From Hydractinia symbiolongicarpus (taxonomy: Eukaryota; Cnidaria; Hydrozoa; Anthoathecata; Hydractiniidae): a DNA stretch of 60,000 bases. The notes below the pieces were generated by a model. It was not told where the DNA came from. It did no database searches and saw nothing but the letters and a program-made list of their open reading frames with translations. The stretch lies in assembly GCF_029227915.1 (NCBI RefSeq), contig NC_079881.1, positions 16,097,501-16,157,500 of the forward strand, given 5' to 3'. Positions within the stretch are counted from its first letter, which is position 1. Each line of letters opens with the position of its first letter. Shown one piece after another: positions 20,265 through 31,539 of the stretch. The translations under genes and the position numbers were made by a program.

Positions 20265-22063
20265 GCGAGATAAAACTTGTAGTTTATCAAGCACATGTGC
20301 CGAAACATTTCAAACACGTCGGCTAGTAGCAGTACGTCCGTACTCAAATAGATATCGTAATGGTCGTCCATAGTGATGTGGTCCCTCTCTGGAGTGATAC
20401 AATCCCATCTACGCATAGTCATATCCATACGCCGATATGCCCTTCATGTTTAGCTTGCTGTAGAATGCCTCCTTGGGAGGCAGCCCCACCTCCTTAAGTC
20501 GTTGCCATCCATCCATATACTCTTAAGAACATACACCTTTTATAAGCATTAACCTGAGAACATCATCTTTGTCGATGAATTTTGCCATGGATGGTACGTT
20601 TGCCTTTAGTTTCTCTTGGTTTAATTGCCTCGTGGTATTTCATTTGCAATTTTTACACCTAAATTTTGCCACATACGCGGCGTCTATGCTCTGAAAATCC
20701 AGACAGTTATCCGTACAATATCAAAATTTCATACCAGCAGCGTTTGTTCCAATGGGATTGCTTGCCAATTTGACCAGGCTTGAGGCCATAAATCTACACC
20801 TATCGATGAACCTGATTTCGATTTTCTTATAGGCTTCACCATCACCATACCCCATACCTGCAAGTGGTACCTTGATTTTAACATTGAAACTGATATATTT
20901 TTCAGTATTTTCAGCAATGCAACCAATATCCTGCGTGTTATACTTTTCTCCATTTCCCTGATAAACAGGTGCGCATCGTAGCCGCTTAGGTTGTGGAATA
21001 TTACAGGTATATGACTAGGTATCTTGTATTTGAGGTTGCAGCTGTTATGCGCCGCGCCTCTATATATTCCCGTATAGTGACAGTGGTCTCGAACCTTACG
21101 GTTATTCTCATCGTTAAAGCGCTTTAAGCATATATGACATTCTGTGGCTTCATCATCTTCCCTTTTAACACCTCTGCCAGTTCCAGCATGGGTTGTTGCT
21201 TGAATGTGTAGTATAACCACTTCACCTCATCTTCCAGATGGTTCACAAATCGCGTGACACAGTCCTTACCTCTGTAGACTTTTAAGGGATCTGGTGCATC
21301 CCCATAGACAAATTCCATACCCTCCGAATTGTAGAGGTCTATGTAGGGTCTCAGCTTAGTGATTCTATGTACGTCTTTTCCAATTTCTTCATGGTATAAG
21401 GATGCTATAACAGGCCACTTGAAACACTCCTCGTTATCATTTTTTAGCTTGATGATGGCCTTTTTCGAAGCTATCCATTTAGGTGGTTCTATATACGATG
21501 AACCCCTTGTTAACCTCAATTAATGGAAATCTACATCCAGGTGATTAATTCGACCAATGGTGAATCCGCTGTGACGTAGTTCAGGATGTTCCACGTGTGT
21601 CTTGATTTGAGCAAACATTCTATTCATCACGTCGTCTACGTCGCTACCCTGAAAGATTTCTGACATATTACTATTGAAGGCTTTGTTCACTTCAATATAA
21701 TCATCGTTGGCCTCCTCCGAGTTTGGTAGCGTCTTCTTCTTCTTCTACATTATCCATAGGGACATTTGTACCTTTGCTGATCCCATTTCCCCTACCTGGT
21801 CCTTGATCAAGGTTTTCTCGTTGGGTCGCACCATCCAATATACCCGTCGACGTCGGCTTCTCCTATACCAATAATGCGAAAGCTTAAAATATATTCATAG
21901 CCTCTTGTGTTATAGGTCTTACTGGTTGTATAGCCCTCCTGGGTGGGCTATGTGGTACATCCTACAATAGAGCAATCAGTTCAGCCTTGTGTGGCCTGTA
22001 ATACTCGGTTAAGCCACGGTTTTTCGCAATATCACGTAACTGTTTCAAGCTCTGCGTATTCAT
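20265..22063 (-). pseudogene. PolB N-terminal and exonuclease region
   Basis: The start at 22063 is preceded by TACAATAAAAAG. A SAP-like N-terminus (LKQLRDIAKNRGL, HKAELIALL) is followed by SSYIEPPKWIASKKAIIK and HEEIGKDVHRITKLRPYID. Then comes a Cys/His segment of endonuclease-VII type (CHICLKRFND, DHCHYTGIYRGAAHNSCNL), exonuclease motif I region FHNLSGYDAHLFIREME, and exonuclease motif III DHYDIYLSTDVLLLADVFEM. This order is typical of Polinton PolB. Many TAA, TAG and TGA stops plus frameshifts (for example near 20930 and 21130) break it. Confidence 0.8.
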
Positions 22064-22080
22064 TCTTTTTATTGTATGAA

Positions 22081-22650
22081 TTTTATTTTGCCGGAGGATT
22101 TCTTAGTGGTCAAAACTAGCGCAGTTACTGCGCATGCGTTGATTGATTATTAGCAGTGTGCAGGGGACTTTACCTCTAGATGCGCTAGAACTCTTTTTAC
22201 TTATTTTAGTATGATTTTTTGATATGCATCAATAAACATAGCATACTAGGGACTTTACCTTGAACTACATGAATAAGCACAGCATACTAGGGACTTACTC
22301 CTCTAGGTCTTGGATGATCAGGGATTTGTTGTGGTTGACTGTGGGCGTGCGCGTATGCAAGATGTGCGTTGCGCCAGAACATACATTTCTCTATCTCTAG
22401 GACTATCAGGATAATAATTTTGGTGGATTACAACTTTATGAAATCCCTGGCTTCTAGAGTTCACATGACAGAAGGGTACTTAAAGAAGAAAACAAACATA
22501 TAATTGTTATGTCTTTTAAACATAACAAAAGCTCAAACTTTCATAAAATGTATATATATATAAAGAAAAGGTTCATGCAACAAAGTATAAACTACCAAAC
22601 GTAATTTTAACAAACAAATGAATGTATAATGTAAATATATCTAATTTGTG
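22081..22650. other. Non-coding right flank of the Polinton with short direct repeats
   Basis: Contains three direct copies of CATACTAGGGACTTACC-like sequence near 22160, 22238 and 22278, then AT-rich sequence. No gene is seen. The repeats could be subterminal motifs of the Polinton's right end, but no inverted partner was found on the left. Confidence 0.4.
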
Positions 22651-24270
22651 TAAAAATTAGTGTAACCCAAAAGCCTGTCCTTTACAAACTGCAAGTTTCA
22701 AATTCTTGTCAAAGTCAGCAAATGTTTCCATGTGCTTTACAGTTAGTGTGATTTCCTTAGAACAAGAATGTACAACAGGGAAAAACACTGTGTGGGTTGG
22801 ATTAATCTTGAAGCAATCATGGTTAAAATTAACAGTGACCTCAAACTGTTCATCACCTAAGGGCTTGTGACTTTACCCTGTTATCCATTTTAGGATCCCA
22901 GCGGGTGATAAATCTGCAAACAATTCTTTTTTTTCAATTCTGTATTTTGTTCATCCTCTAACATGTTCAAGAAATCCTGAAAATTATCGAAAACATGTTC
23001 CTCCACCACTCTTGTAGAGCATGCCTTTGATGAGAGTTGAGGTTTTAGTATAGAAAATACATAGTTTGAATCAACTGAGTTGTTACGTTCTTCCAGTGTT
23101 AAAAGTTCTAATAGAACGCGGATTGACCATAAATATTCACTTATGCTTAAAGTATTTAAGCCCTCTAAGAATTGATTGAGTTAGGTAATTCTCCTTGTAG
23201 TTATTCCAATAATTACAGTGGAAATAATACTCTCAATGTTTTCTCTCTTTACTAACCCTGTGTATTCATTCTCAATGATCACATCAGTTTCTGATTCACA
23301 ATTTTTTCTGATTCTTTTGAATAGCTCTGCATCAGCAGGAATACAATGCTTCTCAAATGACAAATAGTTCAGATTAATGTTTTTACTTTCTAACAATAGT
23401 TTTGAATCTTAAACATCGAGTCACGTGGAACTCCATTTTTGAATAGGCTTCCTCGCATTTCATCCAAAACATTTGTTAAGAACTCACGTCGTAAAGCTCC
23501 ATCATCAATCCCATTTTCACCAGCATAATGAACAACTAATGCATTATTTACATTGCCTTTATTGCTTTCACGCTTCCAAAGAGAAAAGCATCTTTCAAAG
23601 CTAGAACCTCGTCTAACAACAATGTAAAACTGTTTTCCTTTTACAACATGTGTTTCCAACTCTGACAGCAAAGAAGGCAGTGAAAGAACTACTTTAGGCT
23701 CTAGACATCGAAATTCGTTTAAATATTGCTCTTGTAGTTCCTTTGCATATAGTTCATCTGCTAACACATCCTCTAATTTAATTTTTTTGGTGGATTGCAT
23801 CTTCAATATTGTCATCCTCAAAATAATCACAATTAAAAGGATTTAAAGCAATTTTTCGAAGTATTGCATTATCAGAATCTGATAGAAGGTACAAAGTTAT
23901 TGATTTAAAATCTCTCCCTACTTCTTCTTTGTATCTTCTCAAATTAAAAGGTTCGAATGTACCAGGAATGTTAGTAGCTGGTGTACCATTGTCAAACGTT
24001 AAATTATAGTTTTCCTCTTCTTTCAACACTTCAGGATAAAAACTTTAAAGCGATTCAGAGCTTTTTCGTTCAAAGTGTCATAGATATCTTCAGGTGATGC
24101 TCTCAACATTACACGTTTGCCTCTTTGTGGTTTTATTTTTGCCGATTCTTCATACCATGATAAAGTACCAATGTTTATGCAAACATCATGGTCCTTTTTT
24201 TTAGCTTTGTTAACTTTTGAGAACCAACTTTTTGATTTTGATTTTTTGAAGTCCAAAAATGACATGGGTT

Positions 24271-24340
24271 CTACCTGATGACTGTGGAGTTTGTGTTTTA
24301 ACTGTTGTAAGATCAACAACATCTTGCTGGTGGTGGATTT
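24271..24340. repeat. 70-bp direct repeat matching exon 2 of the HECT gene, copy 1
   Basis: Identical to 24593-24662 over 70 bases, with unrelated flanks. The block is almost exactly the size of exon 2 (72 nt). Confidence 0.85.
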
Positions 24341-24592
24341 ATAATGAAAAATATGTAAATAAAGGACATAGTATTTGAAAGCGAAAAAGACGATTACATA
24401 TTTTTTAAAAACTAGTACACTGATGGTATAGCTAGCAAGCTAGCTAGCTAGAGCAGACACCATAAAAAACAACAACATTGAGTGCTTGTGTGAGCAAGTG
24501 TGAGTTTGGTAGTTGCGTTTTTTTGTTATCCCATCTCTATACAATCTCTACACTTAGAAATTTCTACATTAAAAACTAGTTAGATGTAGTAT

Positions 24593-24662
24593 CTACCTGA
24601 TGACTGTGGAGTTTGTGTTTTAACTGTTGTAAGATCAACAACATCTTGCTGGTGGTGGATTT
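24593..24662. repeat. 70-bp direct repeat, copy 2 (exon 2)
   Basis: This copy has an acceptor (TTTTTTAG) and a donor (CAG/GTAGAT) on the minus strand and reads HHQQDVVDLTTVKTQTPQSS. Confidence 0.85.
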
Positions 24663-24954
24663 GTATATCTAAAAAAACATGTTCGTTTATATATACATGT
24701 ATACAAACGTAACCTAGCAAGCTTTTAGTGATAATAAAGCTTACTTTGACCACAGGATACACAAAACTCTGCAACAACATGCACTTGTGCTCCACATTGA
24801 TCACAAAACAAGATCTTGCCGTCAGCCATTTTTTTCTTCAAATCGTTTCACGCATTCCCGCCTTGATTTTTTCATGATTTTCTTTTTTCTTCTGATTAAT
24901 TGTTAATTATTTTTATTATTTATTAATTTAATTTGATTATATTTCTTTTACTTT

Positions 24955-25075
24955 TGCCGTGCCTTTTTCTTTTGCCTTGACATTTACTGTAACATTTGCC
25001 GTGGCTTTTTCTTTTCAGTTGTTTTTTCTTCTGCCGTGGCAGTTGTGGGCCACCGTAGTCTTTACACTTCAAGAA
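24955..25075. repeat. Right inverted repeat, partner of 8156-8250
   Basis: Reading the minus strand gives the same CACGGCAGAAGAAAAAACAAC and GCCACGGCAAATGTTACAGT blocks as the left array, with fewer unit copies. It closes the ~17 kb composite region, and the HECT gene starts about 130 bp inside it. Confidence 0.6.
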
Positions 25076-25110
25076 TATTTACAGAAGTCTTTAAGAAAAG
25101 TTCCAAAATG

Positions 25111-25948
25111 CTCAATATACAACGCGCCTGTTCCTGAACAATAGAATATATAATAAAAAGAATACACGTGTCACAAACCAATAGGAAGATAATTATATAC
25201 AAATGTAGTTTGAAACGGAGTTCCTCATCTTTTACAGCCTGTGTACCATTTAATAAAAAGTTGGTATACAACACAGATACAAACTTTTGTGAACATATCA
25301 TAACAAGTGAGGGGAGGGGAGGGTGGGCGTTATTGTCCTTTTTTTAAAAGCAAAAACTTTAATCTGATGTATGGAAACCCACTAATGCATAGTTTGAATA
25401 AAACGGTTGATGTTCTTTTTATTATTATTATTACCTGATAGCTATTTTTCAAGGGAAAAAAAAAAGTTATTAACTTCAATTTAATCTACAACTTAATTGA
25501 AAATTAACAGCATGTGAAAACTATATCCATGTTTAGGCTATGTAATATATGCACAGTTTATGGTCCATTTCATAAAAAAGAGGCAGACAAAATAAATTTT
25601 TGTACGCAAATATTTTTTTTAAAAATAAAGTATGGATAAATCTTTTGGTATACATTGCATGGCTGCTTCACATGTTTGCTTCGCTCGCATTGCTTAATTG
25701 GTCTTAAAAAAGAAACGCGGTCAGCAGAAAGAGCAGAACAATAAGGAATGTGATGAGCTTTTAACAAACACATCACCATGGCTTTCTCGTTGATAGAAAA
25801 GACCGGAACCAAACTTTGACGTCAATCTTATCTTCATTGAGAACAATTAACGAGTAATTTCCCTTAATAAAACTCTCAAAGATTGAAAATTTTGGTTTAA
25901 ATTGTTTTTCTCTCATATTTTAAAAACCGTTGGACTATTCATAACATC
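25111..25948. other. No gene recognised
   Basis: AT-rich flank between the composite mobile region and the first claudin-like gene. The minus-strand frame at 25570-25812 has no recognisable feature. Confidence 0.5.
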
Positions 25949-26479
25949 ATGGGACGTGTGACAAAGTACGATGTTTTTTTGTTATCATTTATATTTGCAA
26001 GTTTTGCATCGACAATGACATCATTATGTAGTAGATTTTGGTATGTTTCGGACGCCACAAAGAATATCGTTACACGCTCTAAACATAGAGGATTATGGGA
26101 AATCTGTTTTCATATCAGGACGATTTTTTCAACAATTGATTGCGAATTGATACTCCCAACTGGTAAAAATATTGCAGCAAGAATTCTTATTCTTCTTACG
26201 TGCTTAATTTTGGTCATTAGCGTCATATTAACCATTATTAAAGTACGCAAAAACACCTTAAAGATAACAACCGCCATTGTTATAATGCTTGCTGTGGCTG
26301 CTTTATTAATGTTGATAGCGATGGTAACTGCTACTTTTATGCCACCCGAAACTAGTTCATATGGCTGGGGCTACATCCTTGGTTGGGTAGGTTTCGCTGT
26401 AACATTATCAACTGCATTAATTGGAAAGATTTTCCAGCCCAGAGACGTCAGTTCCAACGATATAAACTGCAACTTGTAA
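25949..26479 (+). CDS. Claudin-like four-transmembrane protein 1
   Basis: Intact, 176 residues, single exon. Four hydrophobic segments lie at about 8-28, 72-97, 103-128 and 143-163. The first extracellular loop has FWYV, then GLWEIC, then a second Cys in TIDCE. This is the W-GLW-C-C signature of the PMP22/claudin family that builds paracellular junctions or acts as membrane adaptors. Loop 2 has the YGWGYILGW block shared by all members in this window. The C-terminal tail is short (QPRDVSSNDINCNL). It is nearest in sequence to the gene at 27707, so the pair arose by local duplication. Confidence 0.75.
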   Translation: MGRVTKYDVFLLSFIFASFASTMTSLCSRFWYVSDATKNIVTRSKHRGLWEICFHIRTIFSTIDCELILPTGKNIAARILILLTCLILVISVILTIIKVRKNTLKITTAIVIMLAVAALLMLIAMVTATFMPPETSSYGWGYILGWVGFAVTLSTALIGKIFQPRDVSSNDINCNL

Positions 26480-27706
26480 AGCTCCGAGACACTTTACAGG
26501 CAAGCGTGCAAATGTAATGGTAAATGCGTGGTCAGTAAAAAAGGAATTTGGCTCGCAGCACTTGCAATTTGAAACAAAGATGCATGTCTATGGATGTCAA
26601 GTTTTTACTTAGTTTCTGCTTCTGGTTCTGTTTCAGCCTGTTTGTTTTTAGTATAATTTTTATTTTATTGATAGGACAAATTAGATTGGCCAACTTTGCT
26701 CTAATCTAGTATTTATTTTCTCTTAATATGTAATTTTCTATATAAAGAACAAGCGGAAAAAAGGACCTTTTTTTGAGGAGGAAAAAACAGGATACGGCGC
26801 GTGCATTTGTACTATTCTGATGCTCATGCGCATAACCCGAAAGGTCAGGTTGCATTGTAGTGCAGAATCCGAAAAGAAACTTCGTTCCCGACTTATCGCA
26901 GAATGTCGGAAACAGCGGTTGATAACCGCGCGTAACTTTCGTTAGCTTAACAAAAAAACAAAACATGAAAAAGTAAAACACGTTTAATTAAAATTTTATT
27001 TAAAGGAGCGAAATATTTACAGCTTTAAGCTGCCAACATTAACCATAATGATGTGACAGACACAAACTGTTCGAATTCAGAAGGATAATCTGTTGTAATT
27101 GAACATATGACAAAGCTCTGCATTTTCCGCATTAATTAATCTGTTGTAATTGAACATATGACAAAGCTCTGCATTTTCCGCATTTAAGATGTGTTAGCAA
27201 ATTGTTCGCGTCTGTTTTTTTACGTGCCTTCAACATTATTCAACCAAGGCTTTTTATGCACGTCAGCAGCGCCTCAGTACGATGCCCCACCCCACTCCCC
27301 TCTAGCATAAATAGGTCTAAAAAGTCAATTCGTCTTACATGTCTGTCTGAATTTAGATTTCTTTGCGCAATCGTTTTCTATTATTAGTATTTCAATTTCT
27401 ATTGAAAATTATGCGGGGAAGTACTAAGCGTTGTATTGCATGTTGATTTATTTTATTCCGTTGAGAATATAATGAGGTGGTTAATTACGACAGGATGAAT
27501 GATATTGCAAATTCGAGGGATTTTTTTTTTGTACAAGAACTAGAGAATATAATAATTAATAATAGACGTACTTATTAGGGAATTTCCATAACAATTAAAT
27601 AGCCTGTTTAAAACAGCCTTTAACATAAGTATTTGATTAATACTAAAGAAAGAGAAACAATTCACGATTTTTATCCTTTCAGTTTTCAAAAATTACAAAT
27701 AGGATC
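26480..27706. other. No gene; short tandem duplication inside
   Basis: Intergenic. Holds the 51-bp-period duplication at 27086-27184. The upstream part of the next gene shows a good 3' splice site (TTATCCTTTCAG near 27680), suggesting a 5'UTR intron. Confidence 0.45.
27086..27184. repeat. Tandem duplication, period 51 bp
   Basis: TAATCTGTTGTAATTGAACA and the following 28 bases occur twice in a row without visible differences. Confidence 0.9.
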
Positions 27707-28216
27707 ATGGGAAGCATGACAGAGTACGATGTCCTTTCTGTATCATTTATTTTTGCATCTTCTACATCAACAATGGCATCTCTATGTAGCAACTATTGGT
27801 ACGTATCAAAAGTACATACAACTCTCCACAGTGGCTTATGGAGAACTTGTAGTCCAGTCAAAACGTTTCATCCTACTGTTACTGAATGTCGTTTCGTGGA
27901 TTCGAGTAGCTTAAATATTTTTCCTAGGATACTTATCATCTTGACTTGTCTGATCTTACTCACAAGCTCCATCTTGAAAATTGTGAACGTTTCTGGAAAA
28001 CGCATAAAGATCGCATCTATCATTCCCAAAATTCTTTTAGTTGCAGCTCTAGCAATGATAGTAGCTATGTTATTAGCTACCTTTAACCGACCTTTAAACA
28101 TGACTAATTACGGTTGGAGTTATTTGCTTGGTTGGGTCAGCGTAGTGCTGATATCGATAATCACAGTGCTGGACAAAATGTTGCATATTAGGGAAGTTAG
28201 TAATGCTGAAATGTAA
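27707..28216 (+). CDS. Claudin-like four-transmembrane protein 2
   Basis: Intact, 169 residues, single coding exon. It starts MGSMTEYDVLSVSFIFASST, close to protein 1. Loop 1 has YWYV, GLWRTC and TECRF, the claudin-type signature. Helices follow at about 66-90, 97-122 and 134-156, with YGWSYLLGWVS between helix 3 and 4. A pyrimidine-rich 3' splice site lies about 25 bp before the ATG, so a non-coding first exon upstream is likely. It is probably a plasma-membrane protein in epithelial contacts (family-based inference). Confidence 0.75.
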   Translation: MGSMTEYDVLSVSFIFASSTSTMASLCSNYWYVSKVHTTLHSGLWRTCSPVKTFHPTVTECRFVDSSSLNIFPRILIILTCLILLTSSILKIVNVSGKRIKIASIIPKILLVAALAMIVAMLLATFNRPLNMTNYGWSYLLGWVSVVLISIITVLDKMLHIREVSNAEM

Positions 28217-30500
28217 TTTTTTTTTAATAAAAACCTTTTTAATCGTGCAGATACTTCATATCAATATTTTGTAGATGAAAATGTATTGTATGCCATGTTA
28301 TACGTTTTGTCTGTATTTATAGTCTCTTTGCTACACCATCTAGAACAAATGCAATTTACTGTAGTTTTTAAAGTTAGTCCATTTTTTTCATTTCTCTTTT
28401 TAATTTTATTTATTGTATTATTTTTTATAAAGAAGACCAACAGAATGATTAAACGAATTATTTCATGTTTTAAAGTCTAATTGAAAATTCAAAACACGTT
28501 ACATTTTAACCCACCGTACATTTTAACCGACCGTACCTTTTAAAAGGGTTAAATAAGCCAGATCTTTATTCTTATGTTTCATATCTTAAGCCCCGAATGA
28601 TTTTATTTTGTGTTTTTCTGAAAATAAGGGAATATATGGTCAGAATTATGGATGATGAAGAATATTTTTAGGATTGGAAGAAATACGTATGGTGTTGTAT
28701 ATCTTAAACTTGCGCATGTTAGAAAGCAAGCTTATAAGCTATAATGGAATTTAAGCTGGGTAATTTATAAGGGCTTTTTAATTTTGTAACAAAATCTCAT
28801 TCTTAAAGTTCTTGTAAACTATTTCCTTTAAAAAAACGTGTAGACGTTGCTGGCTTTAGACCGAGGTGAAAACAATACAGGGAAAGCTAATTGTACACAC
28901 CCCAAATACGTACTAGCAGTAAAAAATAAAAAAACATGTTCTAATTTACCTAACGTTTCTATAATGTCATACAAAAAAATATTAATATAAGCACAACATT
29001 TTAACTGGCATTTTTGAAATTCATTATGGTGTAGAAAAAATAACCTCAGATTAAGCTTCATTAAAAAATAAGTAGCCTAACCTCTTAAATGGTTCGGAAA
29101 TGCGTATAAATTCACGAGCGTAGCAACTGGGGAAAGGGGACAGACGGTGAATTCCCCCCTTCTTCCTCCGCCACATATCATTTTTAAAATAAAAGAAGAA
29201 TCATTTTTTTAAGAACCAGCTTTTTGACAGTTCTCTACAACAGTCTCTTTATCGAAGGCTGACCTATTTGTGTTCTGTAAGCGGAAAGAATGCTACTCCT
29301 CATTACATACACGAAGTGTAAGCATATGTTGTTCCTTTCTTGTTTGCTCGAAGAAGAAAATCAAATAGACAAATATTATTTGATACTCGCCATTTTTGTA
29401 TAATAAATGTTAATATCTCGGAGGGTTACAACTTTTCTTGAGATGTGTCATTCATTAATGCTGACACAACATTCGTTATGATATTATAACAGCAGAAAAG
29501 GGAATTTACGCAAATTTAAATATAAACAAAAGGGAAATTTTTTTTCTATTAATAAGAGTGTCTCCAAAACCGGAAAATTTGTCGATAAACATGGTTGACG
29601 CATAACATCGAAAACATATGAAATTTTGTAAGCTCATTAATAAGGTGAAAGTTTAAATATTTTAATTTCTGATATGTTATGAGTTTTACTAACAGAATAA
29701 ACAAGATAACATGTCGGTTTAAACACGCAATCTAATCTTAAGAACCAAACTTATTATGGTCATCAAAATCTAAACATACACGGAAAAAAATTGTACAAGA
29801 ATAACTAAAAATAGTCTTTATAAGATGAACAATTAATAATAGAGTTAAAGACATACCTTCTCATTATAATATCTAATTTCATCATTTTCATTATAACATC
29901 TCATTTTCATCATTTTCATTATAATATCTATTTTGAAATGATGTACTCTTGTATTAAGCAAAATTTTAGAACTTTCACGACAGATTTTTCGGCAAACAGA
30001 AAATGTCGGATGACTGTTTTGACTGGAGCAAGTCTTCAATGCGGCATAAAATATACATGCGTTTTAGCTGCACTTAAATTCTCATTCTTGCGCTAAAGGC
30101 TGTATTCTGTCTGTCGACCAAACCGGCTCATACTAAACCACATTTAGAATCTACAAACAACAAATACAATATATTTTTTATCAATATTGCTGCGACGAGT
30201 GGATTCTCGTGGATTTTCCACGGACTAACGATTATAGCTAATTTACCAATTCCATCGAATTGCACACAACTTAAATACTCCATTACGTCCCGCCATCTGT
30301 TTTTTTTGCATTCTACACTCACCCCAAATGTCACGTGCCGATATTTATTACACGACTTTGTAAGACCATCAATCGGTGCAAGGGTAATATCTATTTTGGC
30401 ATATCGATATCAAAATAGAAAAATCACTGGGGTCGAGGTTGCGTGAGGTAGCAGAACATAGTCAGCTAGGAGCCTACAATATTTATGCTGTTCTACTAAA
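28217..30500. other. No gene; minor repeats
   Basis: AT-rich. Short imperfect repeats occur at 28500-28545 (TTTTAACCSACCGTAC) and at 29868-29935 (CATCATTTTCATTATAA units). Frames at 28286-28480, 28828-29061 and 30128-30334 have no recognisable domain. Confidence 0.45.
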
Positions 30501-30899
30501 GTTTTTTTTAGTTTGGTGCTGTTTATTCTAGCCAATATCCTTGTATCGTCTTCTCCAATCTGATCTGCAATTTATCTTGTAGTTAGCTAAGCCACGTTAC
30601 CGTCAAGACTTTCACATTTTTACATCTTACATCTTTTACATCTTACAGACTTTCACATCTTTATGTTAAATAGAGTTTAATAATGTACAAAGTTCAACCC
30701 CTGAAATAATAATTAGGAAATTGACCTTTTTTAGCTTTTTATCGACATAAGCAAACTGCATCACTTGGCCAGTGCCCTGCATCCAGTGGGTTGCCAATTT
30801 TCTACACGGGTGTAGATCAAGTAACCAATGCGCCATCTACACTTTTATTATTTTAAGATTTAATTCAACAGCCTTTTAACCTATCTTCACCAATCTGAT

Positions 30900-31500
30900 T
30901 TTTACAGCGCTGCAATTGGGGTAGTGGCTATAACTTTTAGCTACCGCTAAAAAGTAAAAGTAGACAAATACAGTAAGCAACAGAAAATTGCTTTAGCTGA
31001 ACGGGCTAACGATGCGCTGTTGCCTGGATTTTATGTCATGGTTTGATAAAGGGTATTACTCCTAATACGCACCGATGTTAGCGCTCTGCATGTATGTGCG
31101 CCATGTTTTACCTGTTATAAGTGCTTAACATTGCGTCAGTGTCAGAGTTAAGTTTTGAACTTTTTTAGGAACTTATTCTGCAAAAAAAAAAGCTTGACAA
31201 CTGTTTATGCTATGAAATTGTAACAACATGTTCTAACTTGTGTGTACATGTCAACCAAAGTTGCGGGAAATTTATTGTTACACCGACAGCGAGAGGTTCA
31301 CTGGATTTACGACCCATCTTATATCTGTATAAAAACGACATGTGAATGGGCGGTATAGTTTAGCATTTAACCTGATACTCAGCGTCTTTATTGCTGTAAA
31401 CGTTGCACAGGATTTGTGACACAATGGTAACCTGTACTAAAATAACCTGGAAATGAACGTACAACATGGTGGAACTGCATCTAAACGCCTTCTATCCAAC
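30900..31500. repeat. Dispersed repeat family A, partial copy 1
   Basis: Blocks such as CTAAAAAGTAAAAGTAG, TTAGCTGAACGGGCTAACGA and CTGTTTATGCTATGA match copies 2 and 3 in the same order. Class unknown. Confidence 0.5.
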
Positions 31501-31539
31501 GTTCAATTATTGGTGACTTAACCTTGCTCTTTTAACTTC

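Larger units (their letters stand above)
8539..22500. mobile_element. Decayed Polinton/Maverick-type (polintovirus-like) element
   Basis: Capsid-like protein, retroviral-type integrase, FtsK/HerA-type packaging ATPase and PolB with Polinton-style motifs lie within 12 kb, which is the diagnostic gene set. Base composition is visibly less AT-rich than the flanks, and genes are tightly packed. No adenain-like cysteine protease was recognised. Ends are uncertain: the left edge lies between about 8.54 and 8.64 kb and the right edge between 22.1 and 22.6 kb. No separate Polinton inverted repeats were found. At least a dozen stops and frameshifts make this copy inactive. Confidence 0.85.
22657..24829 (-). 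pseudogene. Zinc-ribbon / HECT-like protein, transposon-associated
   Basis: Exon 1 (24829-24745) encodes MADGKILFCDQCGAQ...CVSC, a CxxC/CxxC zinc ribbon, and ends at GTAAGC. Exon 2 (24668-24597) follows TTTTTTAG. The body has VCINIGTLSW, KPQRGKRVMLRASPEDIYD, NIPGTFEPFNLRRYKEEVGR, then the HECT N-lobe block VVHYAGENGIDDGALRREFL and a C-lobe with KWITG, VNFNHDCFKINP, the candidate active-site Cys in FPVVHSCSKEITLTV, and CKGQAFGLH at the stop. This resembles G2E3-like HECT proteins that are multicopy in cnidarians and fish. Frameshifts lie in short homopolymers (near 24035 and 23790) and near 23405, and TAA stops near 23185 and 22873. It is a dead copy, or partly miscalled. Confidence 0.65.
8110..25110. 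mobile_element. Composite mobile region bounded by inverted repeats
   Basis: Near 8186-8250 the + strand reads GAAAAAACAAC, then AAAAAGCCACGGCAAATGTT and ACAGTAAA. The reverse complement of 24970-25035 carries the same blocks in the same order and spacing, about 28 bases of it exact. Similarity continues weakly outward (to ~8115 and ~25105). The two copies are in inverted orientation about 17 kb apart, as expected for terminal or subterminal inverted repeats. Inside lie a Polinton-type gene set and a decayed HECT gene. Either the Polinton sits inside an outer DNA transposon that owns the HECT gene, or one element owns both. No target duplication could be fixed. Confidence 0.5.

Noticed and set aside
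13898-22063. Recoding of TAG as a sense codon in the Polinton
   Set aside because: TAG interrupts the ATPase, PolB and a zinc-finger gene, but TAA and TGA plus frameshifts occur in the same genes, so decay explains it better.
22081-22400. Terminal inverted repeat of the Polinton itself
   Set aside because: Only direct repeats of CATACTAGGGACTT were seen; no inverted partner could be found near 8.5-8.8 kb.
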